Shown: positions 8,245 through 16,090 of the stretch, piece after piece
Numbering within the stretch: position 1 is the first letter of the stretch
Layout of the letters: each line of letters begins with the position of its first letter
NCBI GenBank assembly: GCA_021399405.1
Contig: JAAFKL010000032.1
Span: 1-38,551 of the forward strand
Direction of reading: 5' to 3'
DNA from: Candidatus Heimdallarchaeota archaeon
GTDB lineage: Archaea; Asgardarchaeota; Heimdallarchaeia; Heimdallarchaeales; Kariarchaeaceae
Length of the DNA stretch: 38,551 nucleotides
Notes under the pieces: generated by a model
What the model was told of the DNA's origin: nothing
Seen by the model: only the letters and a program-made list of their open reading frames with translations
Database searches by the model: none
Position numbers and translations under genes: made by a program

Positions 8245-8829
8245 CTAATTCATCGGGTAAATTCCGGCAAATGCTCCAAAGTTTAATTCCTTTAATGCCT
8301 TAAAAATATCGAACTCACGGTATCGATTAGAACATTTCTGGAATATGCTTAAAATACCAACTCGTAATTCCTCAGCAATATCATCATCTACAAACATTAG
8401 AAGAGAATATGGATCTGGTTCTCCATCTTCAGTTATGGGAGTCGATTTCACTTCACGTAGCCTCTGATATTGAAGTGCAATTGAAGTATAAATTGTGAAT
8501 AATTTGAAACCTTGGGTGTTCTTTTTTGGAATGATCCACTCATTAAAAATGGTCATAAACTCATCCGTTACTCTGAATTTTCGCCTAATAAGATGTTCTG
8601 TTACTTTTTCAGTTTCAGACTCGTAAATTAGAGGAGGCTTGTGATTACTCAATTGATTCAAATAGTAATATATCTTTGTACCAGGTATGAGAAGTGATTT
8701 CTTTAATTCATTAGAAGTTATATCAGGTTTTCTTAAAATTTTAATAAGAATCATCATTCTGATTGGGTCCTTAAATTGTTTAAGAACTGATTTGAAGCTT
8801 TTTTCTGTCTTAAGATCTGTTTGACTCAT
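8245..8829 (-). CDS. Winged helix-turn-helix (ArsR-like) transcriptional regulator
   Basis: A 194-residue protein with an N-terminal ArsR-like winged helix (about 12-85). It has FKDPIRMMILIKIL, then ITSNELKKSLLIPGTKIYYY as the recognition region, and a wing in VTEHLIRRKFRVTDEF. The C-terminal half is helical, lacks cysteines suited to a classic ArsR metal site apart from a single Cys, and has no recognised ligand domain. It is the first gene of a probable two-regulator operon with the Lrp-TRASH gene 12 bp downstream. It is divergent from the DinB-like gene; the shared 90-bp spacer contains an AT-rich TATA-like stretch near 8875-8890. Confidence 0.85.
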   Translation of the reverse strand: MSQTDLKTEKSFKSVLKQFKDPIRMMILIKILRKPDITSNELKKSLLIPGTKIYYYLNQLSNHKPPLIYESETEKVTEHLIRRKFRVTDEFMTIFNEWIIPKKNTQGFKLFTIYTSIALQYQRLREVKSTPITEDGEPDPYSLLMFVDDDIAEELRVGILSIFQKCSNRYREFDIFKALKELNFGAFAGIYPMN

Positions 8830-8928
8830 GTTTTCTAATTAATATTTTATATCCCAACATTAATAAAGTATGTGATTAATATATATTTAGACTGCTCAAA
8901 AAGTTGAGTAGTATGGAAGTTGAATAAA

Positions 8929-9471
8929 ATGACAAACATCGAATTTTATACTGATTATATGATTTGGGGCGACCATGCCGCAATTAACGCAATTGAAAAA
9001 ATTTCTGAAGATGAATATAGAAAGTCCTTTGGTGATTTAGCTGGTAGCATAGCAACAAAAGCTGGCCATCTAGTAGGAATTATTGAATATTTCGTGGAAG
9101 CAATAAATGGAAATCCATATGATAGTTTTCCATCTTTCGCAGATTTATCAAAGGATGATTTAATAGTAAAATGGAAAGAGCTACTTGATACTTGGAAAAA
9201 CATTGTGAATACTAAACAGGGCACCTACTTTGAGATGCCCATAGCAGAAGGCAATATTGTTACAATAGAATTAATTTTTGCTGATGCATTATTTCATACC
9301 ATTCATCATAGAGCACAAATTCTTTCTTTCCTAAGAATCTTAGGTAAAGGAAAAGATGTGATTCATCCTAGAGATGTGAATGTAGATTTTATCAATTATC
9401 TGTATAAAAAACAAAATCAAGTTATATTAAAAATCCCCACAAAAGTAGAAGAACAAGTAATTAGTAATTAA
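8929..9471 (+). CDS. DinB-like putative metal-dependent enzyme
   Basis: A four-helix-bundle DinB/YfiT-type protein of about 180 residues. The three expected metal-ligand histidines can be placed: H47 in KAGHLVG, and the pair of histidines in LFHTIHHRAQI near residue 120. Members bind a divalent metal and include thiol-dependent transferases (bacillithiol, mycothiol) and many of unknown activity; the substrate here is unknown. I prefer ATG at 8929; an in-frame TTG at 8920 would add MNK. A TATA-like ATTAATATATATTT lies at about 8875-8888, consistent with a short leader. Confidence 0.85.
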   Translation: MTNIEFYTDYMIWGDHAAINAIEKISEDEYRKSFGDLAGSIATKAGHLVGIIEYFVEAINGNPYDSFPSFADLSKDDLIVKWKELLDTWKNIVNTKQGTYFEMPIAEGNIVTIELIFADALFHTIHHRAQILSFLRILGKGKDVIHPRDVNVDFINYLYKKQNQVILKIPTKVEEQVISN

Positions 9472-9479
9472 TTGTCAAC

Positions 9480-9550
9480 AGATTGAATGAAGTTATTAAA
9501 ATCAGATTGAAGGAATTACTAAAAACAGATTGAAGAGGTTACTAAAATAT
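9480..9550 (+). repeat. Three imperfect 23-24-bp tandem repeats before the PPOX gene
   Basis: Copies begin at 9480, 9504 and 9527. Each starts AGATTGAA and continues with a G-rich step and a TTAYTAAAA end. The third copy carries GAAGAGGTT, a ribosome-binding-like GAGGT, and runs into the ATG at 9549. The array fills nearly the whole spacer between the DinB-like and PPOX-like genes. Confidence 0.65.
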
Positions 9551-10019
9551 GATAAAAAATTTAATAAATAATCGCATGAAACGTACTAAACCCTATCCTC
9601 AGAGTCCAAAAATGAATTATCAAGAAGTAGAAGCCTTCCTAAATAATGCCCCAATCGCAGTCATCAGCACTATGAACCCTGATGGAACAATACATTCATC
9701 ACCTGTTTGGTTCATATTTAAAAACGGCGAAATTCATTTTGGAACCCAAGTAATAAGTCAAAAAATTGCGAATTTGAAACGTGATGCACGGGTGACTGTG
9801 TTGATTTATAGTCATGAAATGCCATATAAGGGAGTTTTATTTACTGGAGAAGCTATTTTAGTTTATGATAATGTCATCATGAAACGAGTTGCGGTTTTTT
9901 CTAAATATGTTTCAAAAGATAAAGCTAGATCGATGGTCGACAGTTATGCTAGCAATTTTGATCCAGTCTATGTTCGGGTTATCCCCAAAAAGATCAGTTC
10001 ATGGGATTATGCAAAATAA
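9549..10019 (+). CDS. Pyridoxamine 5'-phosphate oxidase-fold (PPOX / F420-type) flavoprotein
   Basis: A 156-residue split-barrel protein. About 22-140 is the PPOX fold: MNYQEVEAFLNNAPIAVIST, then NPDGTIHSSPVWF, a strand IHFGTQ, and KIANLKRDARVTVLI, the typical phosphate-binding region. Members bind FMN or F420 and perform redox on varied substrates, or bind heme; the ligand here is unknown. The N-terminal 21 basic residues before MNYQ are unusual, and the alternative ATG at 9612 would remove them. The GAGGT in the third tandem repeat favours the start at 9549. Confidence 0.82.
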   Translation: MIKNLINNRMKRTKPYPQSPKMNYQEVEAFLNNAPIAVISTMNPDGTIHSSPVWFIFKNGEIHFGTQVISQKIANLKRDARVTVLIYSHEMPYKGVLFTGEAILVYDNVIMKRVAVFSKYVSKDKARSMVDSYASNFDPVYVRVIPKKISSWDYAK

Positions 10020-10048
10020 TTATCCATAAGTTAGAACCACATCATCCA

Positions 10049-10055
10049 TTTTTTT
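10049..10055 (+). terminator. U-rich archaeal-type terminator
   Basis: A run of seven T on the plus strand, 30 bp after the stop of the PPOX-like gene and before the convergent SDR gene. Archaeal RNA polymerase terminates at such oligo-U tracts without needing a hairpin. Confidence 0.45.
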
Positions 10056-10070
10056 GTAATTTGTACTATT

Positions 10071-10955
10071 TCAAATGAATTCATCTAACATAGCGATTAA
10101 TTGTTCTCGAGAAAATGAATATTCATGCCATTCATTTAATTCAACTAATTCCTTAACTTTTTGTTTAATAGTTTCTGTTCCTTCTTCCAAATCAGGCACC
10201 ACCATATATCGAGGTCTAGGATTTTCTGAAAACAAAGCATCGTAAATAGCATCGGCTACGTCTCCAGGTCCTTTGTAATGACTTCTATCTGGTTTGGCAT
10301 TTGGGTCTGATATTCTTTCCATTAATTCTTCTCTGTATTTTGTTTTTCTTCTACTTTCAATTTTAGAGTAGATTCTCTTACCAGCAGACACGGCGATGTT
10401 TGATTGATAATTTCCGGGTTCTATTGTACTCACGTGGACCTCAAACTTTTCCATTTCTGCTGAAAGCGTATCACTATAAGCTTCAATTGCATGTTTACTA
10501 ATACTATATGCACCCATCAATAAAGGTGACAACGTACCTGCAATTGAGCCGATGTTAACAATTCGACCCTTTGATTCAATTATAAATTCATGCAAAGCTT
10601 TGGTCACTCGAAATGGACCATATAAATTCACTTTCATCAGATAATCAAAATCGTCATCATCCATTTCATTTATCGCAATCATATCAGTCACTCCTGAGTT
10701 GTTCACAACAGCAAACAAACCATTTCCTTTGTTCTTAATGAATTCAACTAGAGTATCAATTTGATCTAGATTGGTTACATCCAATTTAATTGCTTCAACA
10801 TTTTCTATATTATTCAATTCTTCAAAATCAGTATCTTTTCTCACAGTAGCATAAACCTGGTGACCTCGTGATGCTAATAATTCAACAGTTGCTCTTCCAA
10901 TACCGGTTGTTCCACCAGTTATTAGAATCGGTTGTTGTGAAGTATTTACTGCCAT
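10071..10955 (-). CDS. Short-chain dehydrogenase/reductase (classical SDR)
   Basis: A 294-residue Rossmann-fold oxidoreductase. It has the nucleotide motif TGGTTGIG (13-20), NNSG at 85-88 (more often NNAG), and the catalytic set S137, Y150 and K154 in the classical YxxxK arrangement. R40 after the second strand favours NADP(H). Length and the long C-terminal extension resemble retinol/steroid dehydrogenase-like SDRs, but the substrate is unknown. The gene is divergent from the GHMP kinase gene across about 100 bp of AT-rich DNA. Confidence 0.92.
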   Translation of the reverse strand: MAVNTSQQPILITGGTTGIGRATVELLASRGHQVYATVRKDTDFEELNNIENVEAIKLDVTNLDQIDTLVEFIKNKGNGLFAVVNNSGVTDMIAINEMDDDDFDYLMKVNLYGPFRVTKALHEFIIESKGRIVNIGSIAGTLSPLLMGAYSISKHAIEAYSDTLSAEMEKFEVHVSTIEPGNYQSNIAVSAGKRIYSKIESRRKTKYREELMERISDPNAKPDRSHYKGPGDVADAIYDALFSENPRPRYMVVPDLEEGTETIKQKVKELVELNEWHEYSFSREQLIAMLDEFI

Positions 10956-11020
10956 ACGTATAAATTCTTATTATTTTTAAAAACAAGGGGTTCACATCTT
11001 AATTGAATGCAAGATACATT

Positions 11021-11030
11021 ATTTATTTAT
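11021..11030 (+). promoter_or_regulatory. TATA-like box for the GHMP kinase gene
   Basis: ATTTATTTAT is centred about 32 bp before the ATG at 11058. This spacing would place transcription initiation close to that codon, and it decides against the longer reading frame that begins at 11007, upstream of this box. Confidence 0.5.
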
Positions 11031-11057
11031 AGGAGGAGACGAATTTTCAAACATAAC

Positions 11058-12080
11058 ATGATCAGAGTTCAAACACCCACGAGGATTGATCTTGCTGGGG
11101 GGACTCTGGATCTATTCCCACTTCACCAATTTGTATATCCAGAATCATTTTCAACAATTAATGTGGCAATTTCGATTTATAATCAGGTGAGTATAGATAA
11201 ATTACCATCCTCTAATATTGTGATTACCTCAAAAGATATGGAGCTTAAGATTGAATTTAATAATAGCAATCACTTACTAGCTGAAATAAAGAAAGGTGAA
11301 AATCAGTTGATGATTGCTATGAAAGCAATATATTATTTCAAAATTGAGGGTCTGAAGATGATTATCAACTCCAAAGCACCTAAAGGGTCAGGATTGGGAA
11401 ATTCATCATCTCTATTAATTGCAATTCTAGGGGGATTGAATGCATATGCAAAAACCAACTATTCAAGTGAAGAAATAATAGATATCGCACAAGGTATAGA
11501 GACATCAATTTTGAAAATACCTACGGGTACTCAAGATTATATTGCAGCCATGTTTGGGGGAATTAACAAAATACAATACGAGTTGATCAGTCAAAATAAA
11601 GTTGAACTTAATCTAGAAACGATATTAGTGAGATTTCAAGATAAGGCATTACTCTGTTATGTAGAGGAACCAAAGAGGTTCTTATCTACTATAAATAATC
11701 CAAACTGGGATATTTTCAAAAATGTGGTTGAGCAGAAGGATATGGTCTTGGAAAATCTAAAGGAAATTAATAAAATTGTAGCTACAATGAATAGTTCTAT
11801 TACAAACAATGATTGGAATCTTTTTGTTGAGTGTATCAATAAAGAAACTGAGATCCGATCGAAACTAAGTGAGACCATAATATCGTCAAAAATGACTGAA
11901 CTGATTGGAATACTAAGCACTAGAAATATTGAAGGATACAAAATTTGTGGAGCTGGGGGAGGAGGTTGTATTCTGATTTTCTCCCAATCAAAAGAGCAGT
12001 TAAAAAATGATTTAATATCGATGAATTTTGAGATATTGGATTTTACCATTGATATCGAGGGCTTCAGTATTCTTAATTAG
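11058..12080 (+). CDS. GHMP-superfamily sugar kinase
   Basis: A 340-residue kinase from the chosen start. It opens with MIRVQTPTRIDLAGGTLD, the substrate-binding motif 1. The ATP loop PKGSGLGNSSSL is at about 108-119, and the third motif CGAGGGGCILIF is near the C-terminus. The opening motif is shared by heptose-7-phosphate, fucose and related sugar kinases, so the substrate is probably a sugar, not mevalonate. The frame is open back to an ATG at 11007, but those 17 residues (basic, non-conserved type) overlap the TATA-like box, so ATG 11058 is preferred. A dehydrogenase follows 72 bp downstream on the same strand, suggesting a joint sugar pathway. Confidence 0.9.
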   Translation: MIRVQTPTRIDLAGGTLDLFPLHQFVYPESFSTINVAISIYNQVSIDKLPSSNIVITSKDMELKIEFNNSNHLLAEIKKGENQLMIAMKAIYYFKIEGLKMIINSKAPKGSGLGNSSSLLIAILGGLNAYAKTNYSSEEIIDIAQGIETSILKIPTGTQDYIAAMFGGINKIQYELISQNKVELNLETILVRFQDKALLCYVEEPKRFLSTINNPNWDIFKNVVEQKDMVLENLKEINKIVATMNSSITNNDWNLFVECINKETEIRSKLSETIISSKMTELIGILSTRNIEGYKICGAGGGGCILIFSQSKEQLKNDLISMNFEILDFTIDIEGFSILN

Positions 12081-12152
12081 ATTTAGCAACTATTATTCAA
12101 AATTGTTTAAGCAATAGAAAGAATTTTTGTGTAGATAATAATTCTCACTATT

Positions 12153-13514
12153 GTGATTACAGCGATTATATTGGGTTTAGGAGATAGGGGTAAAGTGTAT
12201 TCAAATTTTGCATTAAGTGAACCCACAAAATTCAAAATTATTGCTGGAGCAGATCCTGATGAAGAAAAAAGAAAATATTTTTCGAATCAATTTAATTTAG
12301 AGAATACAAATCTATTCACATCATGGGAACAATTGTTTGATAAAGGGAAAATAGCAGATATTGCAATTATCACCTTACCAGATACTCTTCATTTTGATCC
12401 TGCAATGGCTGCAATGAAACTAGGTTATCATGTATTGTTAGAAAAACCAATGGCCACAACTAAGGAAGAATGCGAGATTCTCTCAAAAACGAGTGAGGAA
12501 CACAAACGAATCTTACAAATATGTCACGTACTGCGTTATACAAATTTCTATTCCAAAATTAATGAATCGCTTAAATCAGGCTTAATTGGGGATGTTGTAA
12601 ACATAAATATGATGGAAAACGTATCCTATTACCATTATGCACACAGTTTTATTCGAGGAAATTGGCACAATAGAGATAAATCATCTCCAATGATATTAGC
12701 CAAATGTAGTCATGATTTAGATGCGATGTATTGGTTTGCAAATTCAAAACCCAAACTGATTTCCTCCTTTGGTGGACTAGATCACTTTACTATTGATCAA
12801 GATAATATCCCAGAAAGATGTACAGATGGGTGTCCAATAGAAAATAGCTGTTTATATTACGCACCACGGATATACGAGGAAATCTTACCATTGTTACATA
12901 TAACGGCAAAATCAGGGAAAACTACGGACAAAGTAGTTGCGAAATTAACAATGAAATATCCTAACTTGAAAAAAATTACCCCCTTTTCGAAAATCAATAA
13001 CTATAGCGGTTGGCCAGTATCTGTAATTACAGCAGAAAAATCGATAGAAGCTAAAAGATCTGCTTTGGAAAACGGACCCTATGGAAGATGTGTCTACAAA
13101 GTAGAAGATCACGATGTTGTTGATCATCAGGTGGTTTCGGTTTTATTTGAAAATAATATTACTGCAACACTTACGATGCATGGTCATTCTTCAGAAGAAG
13201 GTAGATTTATTCGAATCGAAGGAACCAAAGGAACTATTGTTGGTGAATTCTTAACCTCGCATCAATCTCTTGAACACATTGATTCTCTGACAAATGCAAA
13301 ATCCATTTTGTACCGATCGGCTCAGATAGATGGTCATGGGGGTGGAGATGAGGTCTTAATTGAGAATTTTGTAGATCTAGTTGAAAGCACAAAACGAAAC
13401 GAAAATGTGCAAGGATTCACCGATTCATCTGTTTCATTAATTTCTCATTTGATGGCCTTTGCAGCAGACAAGGCAAGAATTGATAAAACCGTTATTGAAT
13501 TTGAAAATTTCTGA
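12153..13514 (+). CDS. Gfo/Idh/MocA-family NAD(P)-dependent oxidoreductase
   Basis: A 453-residue dehydrogenase with a GTG start. The Rossmann motif is GLGDRG (8-13). The family's EKP triad is at 97-99 in LLEKPMA (K98 catalytic), and C-S-H-D-L-D at 185-190 supplies the catalytic His/Asp. It is longer than the usual 330-390 residues because of an insertion at about 215-320 that holds three cysteines (C223, C227, C233 in ERCTDGCPIENSCLYY), possibly a small metal site. Such enzymes oxidise or epimerise sugars and inositols. With the upstream GHMP kinase it likely handles one sugar or sugar phosphate. Confidence 0.92.
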   Translation: MITAIILGLGDRGKVYSNFALSEPTKFKIIAGADPDEEKRKYFSNQFNLENTNLFTSWEQLFDKGKIADIAIITLPDTLHFDPAMAAMKLGYHVLLEKPMATTKEECEILSKTSEEHKRILQICHVLRYTNFYSKINESLKSGLIGDVVNINMMENVSYYHYAHSFIRGNWHNRDKSSPMILAKCSHDLDAMYWFANSKPKLISSFGGLDHFTIDQDNIPERCTDGCPIENSCLYYAPRIYEEILPLLHITAKSGKTTDKVVAKLTMKYPNLKKITPFSKINNYSGWPVSVITAEKSIEAKRSALENGPYGRCVYKVEDHDVVDHQVVSVLFENNITATLTMHGHSSEEGRFIRIEGTKGTIVGEFLTSHQSLEHIDSLTNAKSILYRSAQIDGHGGGDEVLIENFVDLVESTKRNENVQGFTDSSVSLISHLMAFAADKARIDKTVIEFENF

Positions 13515-13521
13515 TTTAATT

Positions 13522-14184
13522 TTAATTATGCTTCAAACAGAATTCTTTGATTTGTTGACATGCCTCTTGCATAAGATCTTCTTGGGTTAATCCACTCTTT
13601 TTCCGAGGTTTCCAAGAATGATCTCCATCCTCCAACCATACAATTGTAGAAGGATCATGTGCATCAACAAAAGTGTTTGCGATTTCATAGTCGCTCAAGG
13701 TATCTCTTGTACCTTGAAGAAACAGCATTGGTTGTTTAATTTGGTAAAGGTGTTCTGTTCTCAACTTTTCCAAATTACCAGGAGGATGAAACGGATAACC
13801 CAGAAATATTAAACCATTTGCCCCTTCTAATTGATCTATTGCCATTGAACCGATCCGTCCACCATATGATTTCCCAGATACAAACATTGGATAATCGTAA
13901 TGTCGCTTCACGTGTTTCCAAATTTCAATCATTGTTTTGATTGGCTTTGTAGTTCTGAATGGAGGTCTATTCCCTAATTCCTTGTAAATAAAATTAAAAG
14001 TGAAACTTGCAATACCCAATTTACCGAGTTCTTGCTGTATATCGACCATAAACTTGTGTTCAATTCCGACACCTGCTCCATGGGATAGCACTAACATACA
14101 CAATGTATCGTTTGGTATTACAACCCTAGTTGTGACAGTTTGATCAAATTCTTCCAACTTGATACTTGATTCTTTTGTTTTCAC
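13522..14184 (-). CDS. TEX30/KANSL3-like alpha/beta hydrolase
   Basis: A 220-residue alpha/beta-hydrolase. The catalytic triad is visible: S106 in SGKSYGG, D161 in QGTRDTL and H189 in DGDHSW. HGAG near 35-38 provides the oxyanion turn. Overall pattern and length fit the dienelactone-hydrolase-like group that includes eukaryotic TEX30; the natural substrate is unknown. It converges with the dehydrogenase gene, 7 bp apart, and lies 119 bp downstream of the thiolase gene on the same strand. Confidence 0.88.
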   Translation of the reverse strand: MKTKESSIKLEEFDQTVTTRVVIPNDTLCMLVLSHGAGVGIEHKFMVDIQQELGKLGIASFTFNFIYKELGNRPPFRTTKPIKTMIEIWKHVKRHYDYPMFVSGKSYGGRIGSMAIDQLEGANGLIFLGYPFHPPGNLEKLRTEHLYQIKQPMLFLQGTRDTLSDYEIANTFVDAHDPSTIVWLEDGDHSWKPRKKSGLTQEDLMQEACQQIKEFCLKHN

Positions 14185-14303
14185 TACAAAGAGGCCTGCA
14201 CAATTGCAATATATTAATCGATTGAGATGATGATTGAAGATGTTTCAGTTATCCAAATTCTTGGACACAATTTCTAATAATTATCCACTGTAACTTCTCA
14301 GCA

Positions 14304-15575
14304 TTAATAATCCAAATTTTCAATTATGGTTGCAACCCCTTGACCACCACCAATACAAGCATTTGCAACTCCATATTTTGCCTTATTATCCTTAAGAATC
14401 CGAGCAAGGGTACCTGTTAACCGAATCATTGTTGAACCTAATGGATGTCCGATGGCAATCGAACCACCCATCACATTGACTTTATCTTCATGAATCCCCA
14501 ATTTATCCATTGCATTAAGGGGGACAATTGAAAATGCTTCATTGATTTCCCAATAATCAATATCATCAACTGATAAACCTGAATGAGCAAGAGCTTTTTG
14601 GGTTGCGGGTACTGGACCTCGACCCATTACAGATGGATCAACTCCTGCCCAACCAATCGACACAATTTTGGCCATAGGTTCAATCCCTCTGGTTTTTGCT
14701 TCGTCTGCCTGCATAAGCACAGCTGCTGTGGCTCCTGCATTAAGCGGTGAAGCATTTGCTGCAGTTATTACTCCTTCTTCAGTTCCCTCTCTTGAAACAT
14801 ATCCATCTTTTCCTCCATTCTTCTCTAAAAAGAAAGGTTTTGAAAGACGAGTTAATTGAGAAACTTTCTCAAGAGTGGATTGACGGGCAGTCATATCACG
14901 GTCGACAATCATCTTTTCCTCTATATTACCTGGTACATGACCCTCTATGGGAATTATTTCTTTTTTGAACCATCCATTTTCCTGATTTTTGACGGTTAAA
15001 TTGTGACTTCTTACTCCAAACTTATCCATATCTTCCTTGGTAAATTTCGGAACTTCCTCTTCATACAATTTTTGAGCTGTTTGAAGCATATAATACATGG
15101 TGCTTGCTGTTAAATCAGGACGATAAAATATACTATTAGGGTCTTCAAGTTTCTTATTTCGGTCAATACCCTGTCCTCTGACCCTAGTCATATGTTCAAA
15201 ACCGGTTGCCAGAAAAGTTTTACTAAAACCAGTCATTAATTCCATAATTCCAACATGCATTCCAGATCCAGCAGAACCACATTGTCTATCAATGAAAAAT
15301 GAAGGAACATCTACAGGAAAACCAGCCATAAACGCCGGGATTTTTCCACCGTATGTCCAATTTTCCAAAACCCCGGAGGCTACTCCAACAGCGATATCGT
15401 CAATGTCTTTTTTCTCTATTCCTTTGTTTGCAAGCGAACCATCAAAGAATTTTATTAATAATTCTCCTAATAATTCATCGCCTCGAATCTCTCCAAATAC
15501 ATCAGTCTCTGGTTTTTGGGGTCGAGATCTCGAGAATGCAGTTCGTGCGTAATCTACCAGCCAAACTTCTTTCAT
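14304..15575 (-). CDS. Thiolase (acetyl-CoA acetyltransferase / 3-ketoacyl-CoA thiolase)
   Basis: A 423-residue thiolase with all catalytic elements: nucleophile C99 in DRQCGSAG, N345-E346 in INEAFS, H377 in GHPLG and C407 in NACIGGGQG. It either cleaves 3-ketoacyl-CoA or condenses two acetyl-CoA. The subgroup is not decided by sequence inspection. No HMG-CoA synthase or DUF35 partner is adjacent, so a degradative or PHB-type thiolase is as likely as a mevalonate-pathway one. The MECR-like enoyl reductase about 3 kb away would fit acyl-chain metabolism. Confidence 0.93.
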   Translation of the reverse strand: MKEVWLVDYARTAFSRSRPQKPETDVFGEIRGDELLGELLIKFFDGSLANKGIEKKDIDDIAVGVASGVLENWTYGGKIPAFMAGFPVDVPSFFIDRQCGSAGSGMHVGIMELMTGFSKTFLATGFEHMTRVRGQGIDRNKKLEDPNSIFYRPDLTASTMYYMLQTAQKLYEEEVPKFTKEDMDKFGVRSHNLTVKNQENGWFKKEIIPIEGHVPGNIEEKMIVDRDMTARQSTLEKVSQLTRLSKPFFLEKNGGKDGYVSREGTEEGVITAANASPLNAGATAAVLMQADEAKTRGIEPMAKIVSIGWAGVDPSVMGRGPVPATQKALAHSGLSVDDIDYWEINEAFSIVPLNAMDKLGIHEDKVNVMGGSIAIGHPLGSTMIRLTGTLARILKDNKAKYGVANACIGGGQGVATIIENLDY

Positions 15576-15683
15576 TTTATTTTCCTATTTTGGGAACATG
15601 GGGTAAGAAATTTAACTATCTTGGCTAAGAAGAAATTTTTTGTTATGATTGAAATTGGACAGTGACAATCAGATATGAAAAAT

Positions 15684-15971
15684 CTAAATACTAAATAGGT
15701 GATCCATTGACTGCGATACGGTTGAAGTTTCTAAAATCCAAAGATGCGTCCGATTAATAATTGATATCATGAGAAATACTGCATAGCCAAGAATTACCAA
15801 TAAGAAAACTAATGCGGTAAACATTTCAATATCAAATGAAGAATCTCCGAACAAGGTATGATCATCGGTTAACACAGTCATTGACGATTGGACTTGTCCA
15901 TTTTGAAAAACTACAGTTGAAAATCCTACAATTGCAAATAAGAAAACTACTCGAATAACTCTAGTAATCAT
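15684..15971 (-). CDS. Small two-helix membrane protein
   Basis: A 95-residue protein of unknown function. It has two strong hydrophobic segments, at about 5-22 and 50-71, joined by a polar, probably external loop rich in D/S/T. It stands alone between the thiolase and PepF genes, all on the minus strand, with spacers over 100 bp. The hydrophobic pattern and good start codon context support a real gene. Confidence 0.6.
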   Translation of the reverse strand: MITRVIRVVFLFAIVGFSTVVFQNGQVQSSMTVLTDDHTLFGDSSFDIEMFTALVFLLVILGYAVFLMISIINRTHLWILETSTVSQSMDHLFSI

Positions 15972-16090
15972 ACTTTGACCTTATTGTTATTCTATTTAAA
16001 CGATCTTAGTTATTGATATTTAATTGTATATTGCTATATCAAGCTTATAGAGTCATTTGATAAGAGTTTAATTAATTGTGTTTCCAATAT

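Noticed and set aside
9480..9530. Short open frame reading RLNEVIKIRLKELLKTD through the tandem repeats
   Set aside because: It is a by-product of the 24-bp period; there is no proper start context and it stops at once. The nucleotide repeat is the better description.
11657..12049. Antisense open frame of 130 codons opposite the GHMP kinase gene
   Set aside because: Lies wholly inside a conserved kinase gene, has no promoter and a composition typical of an antisense shadow frame.
12145..12156. TCAC-TATT-GTGA palindrome overlapping the GTG start of the Gfo/Idh/MocA gene
   Set aside because: Four-base arms only; expected by chance many times in a window this size.
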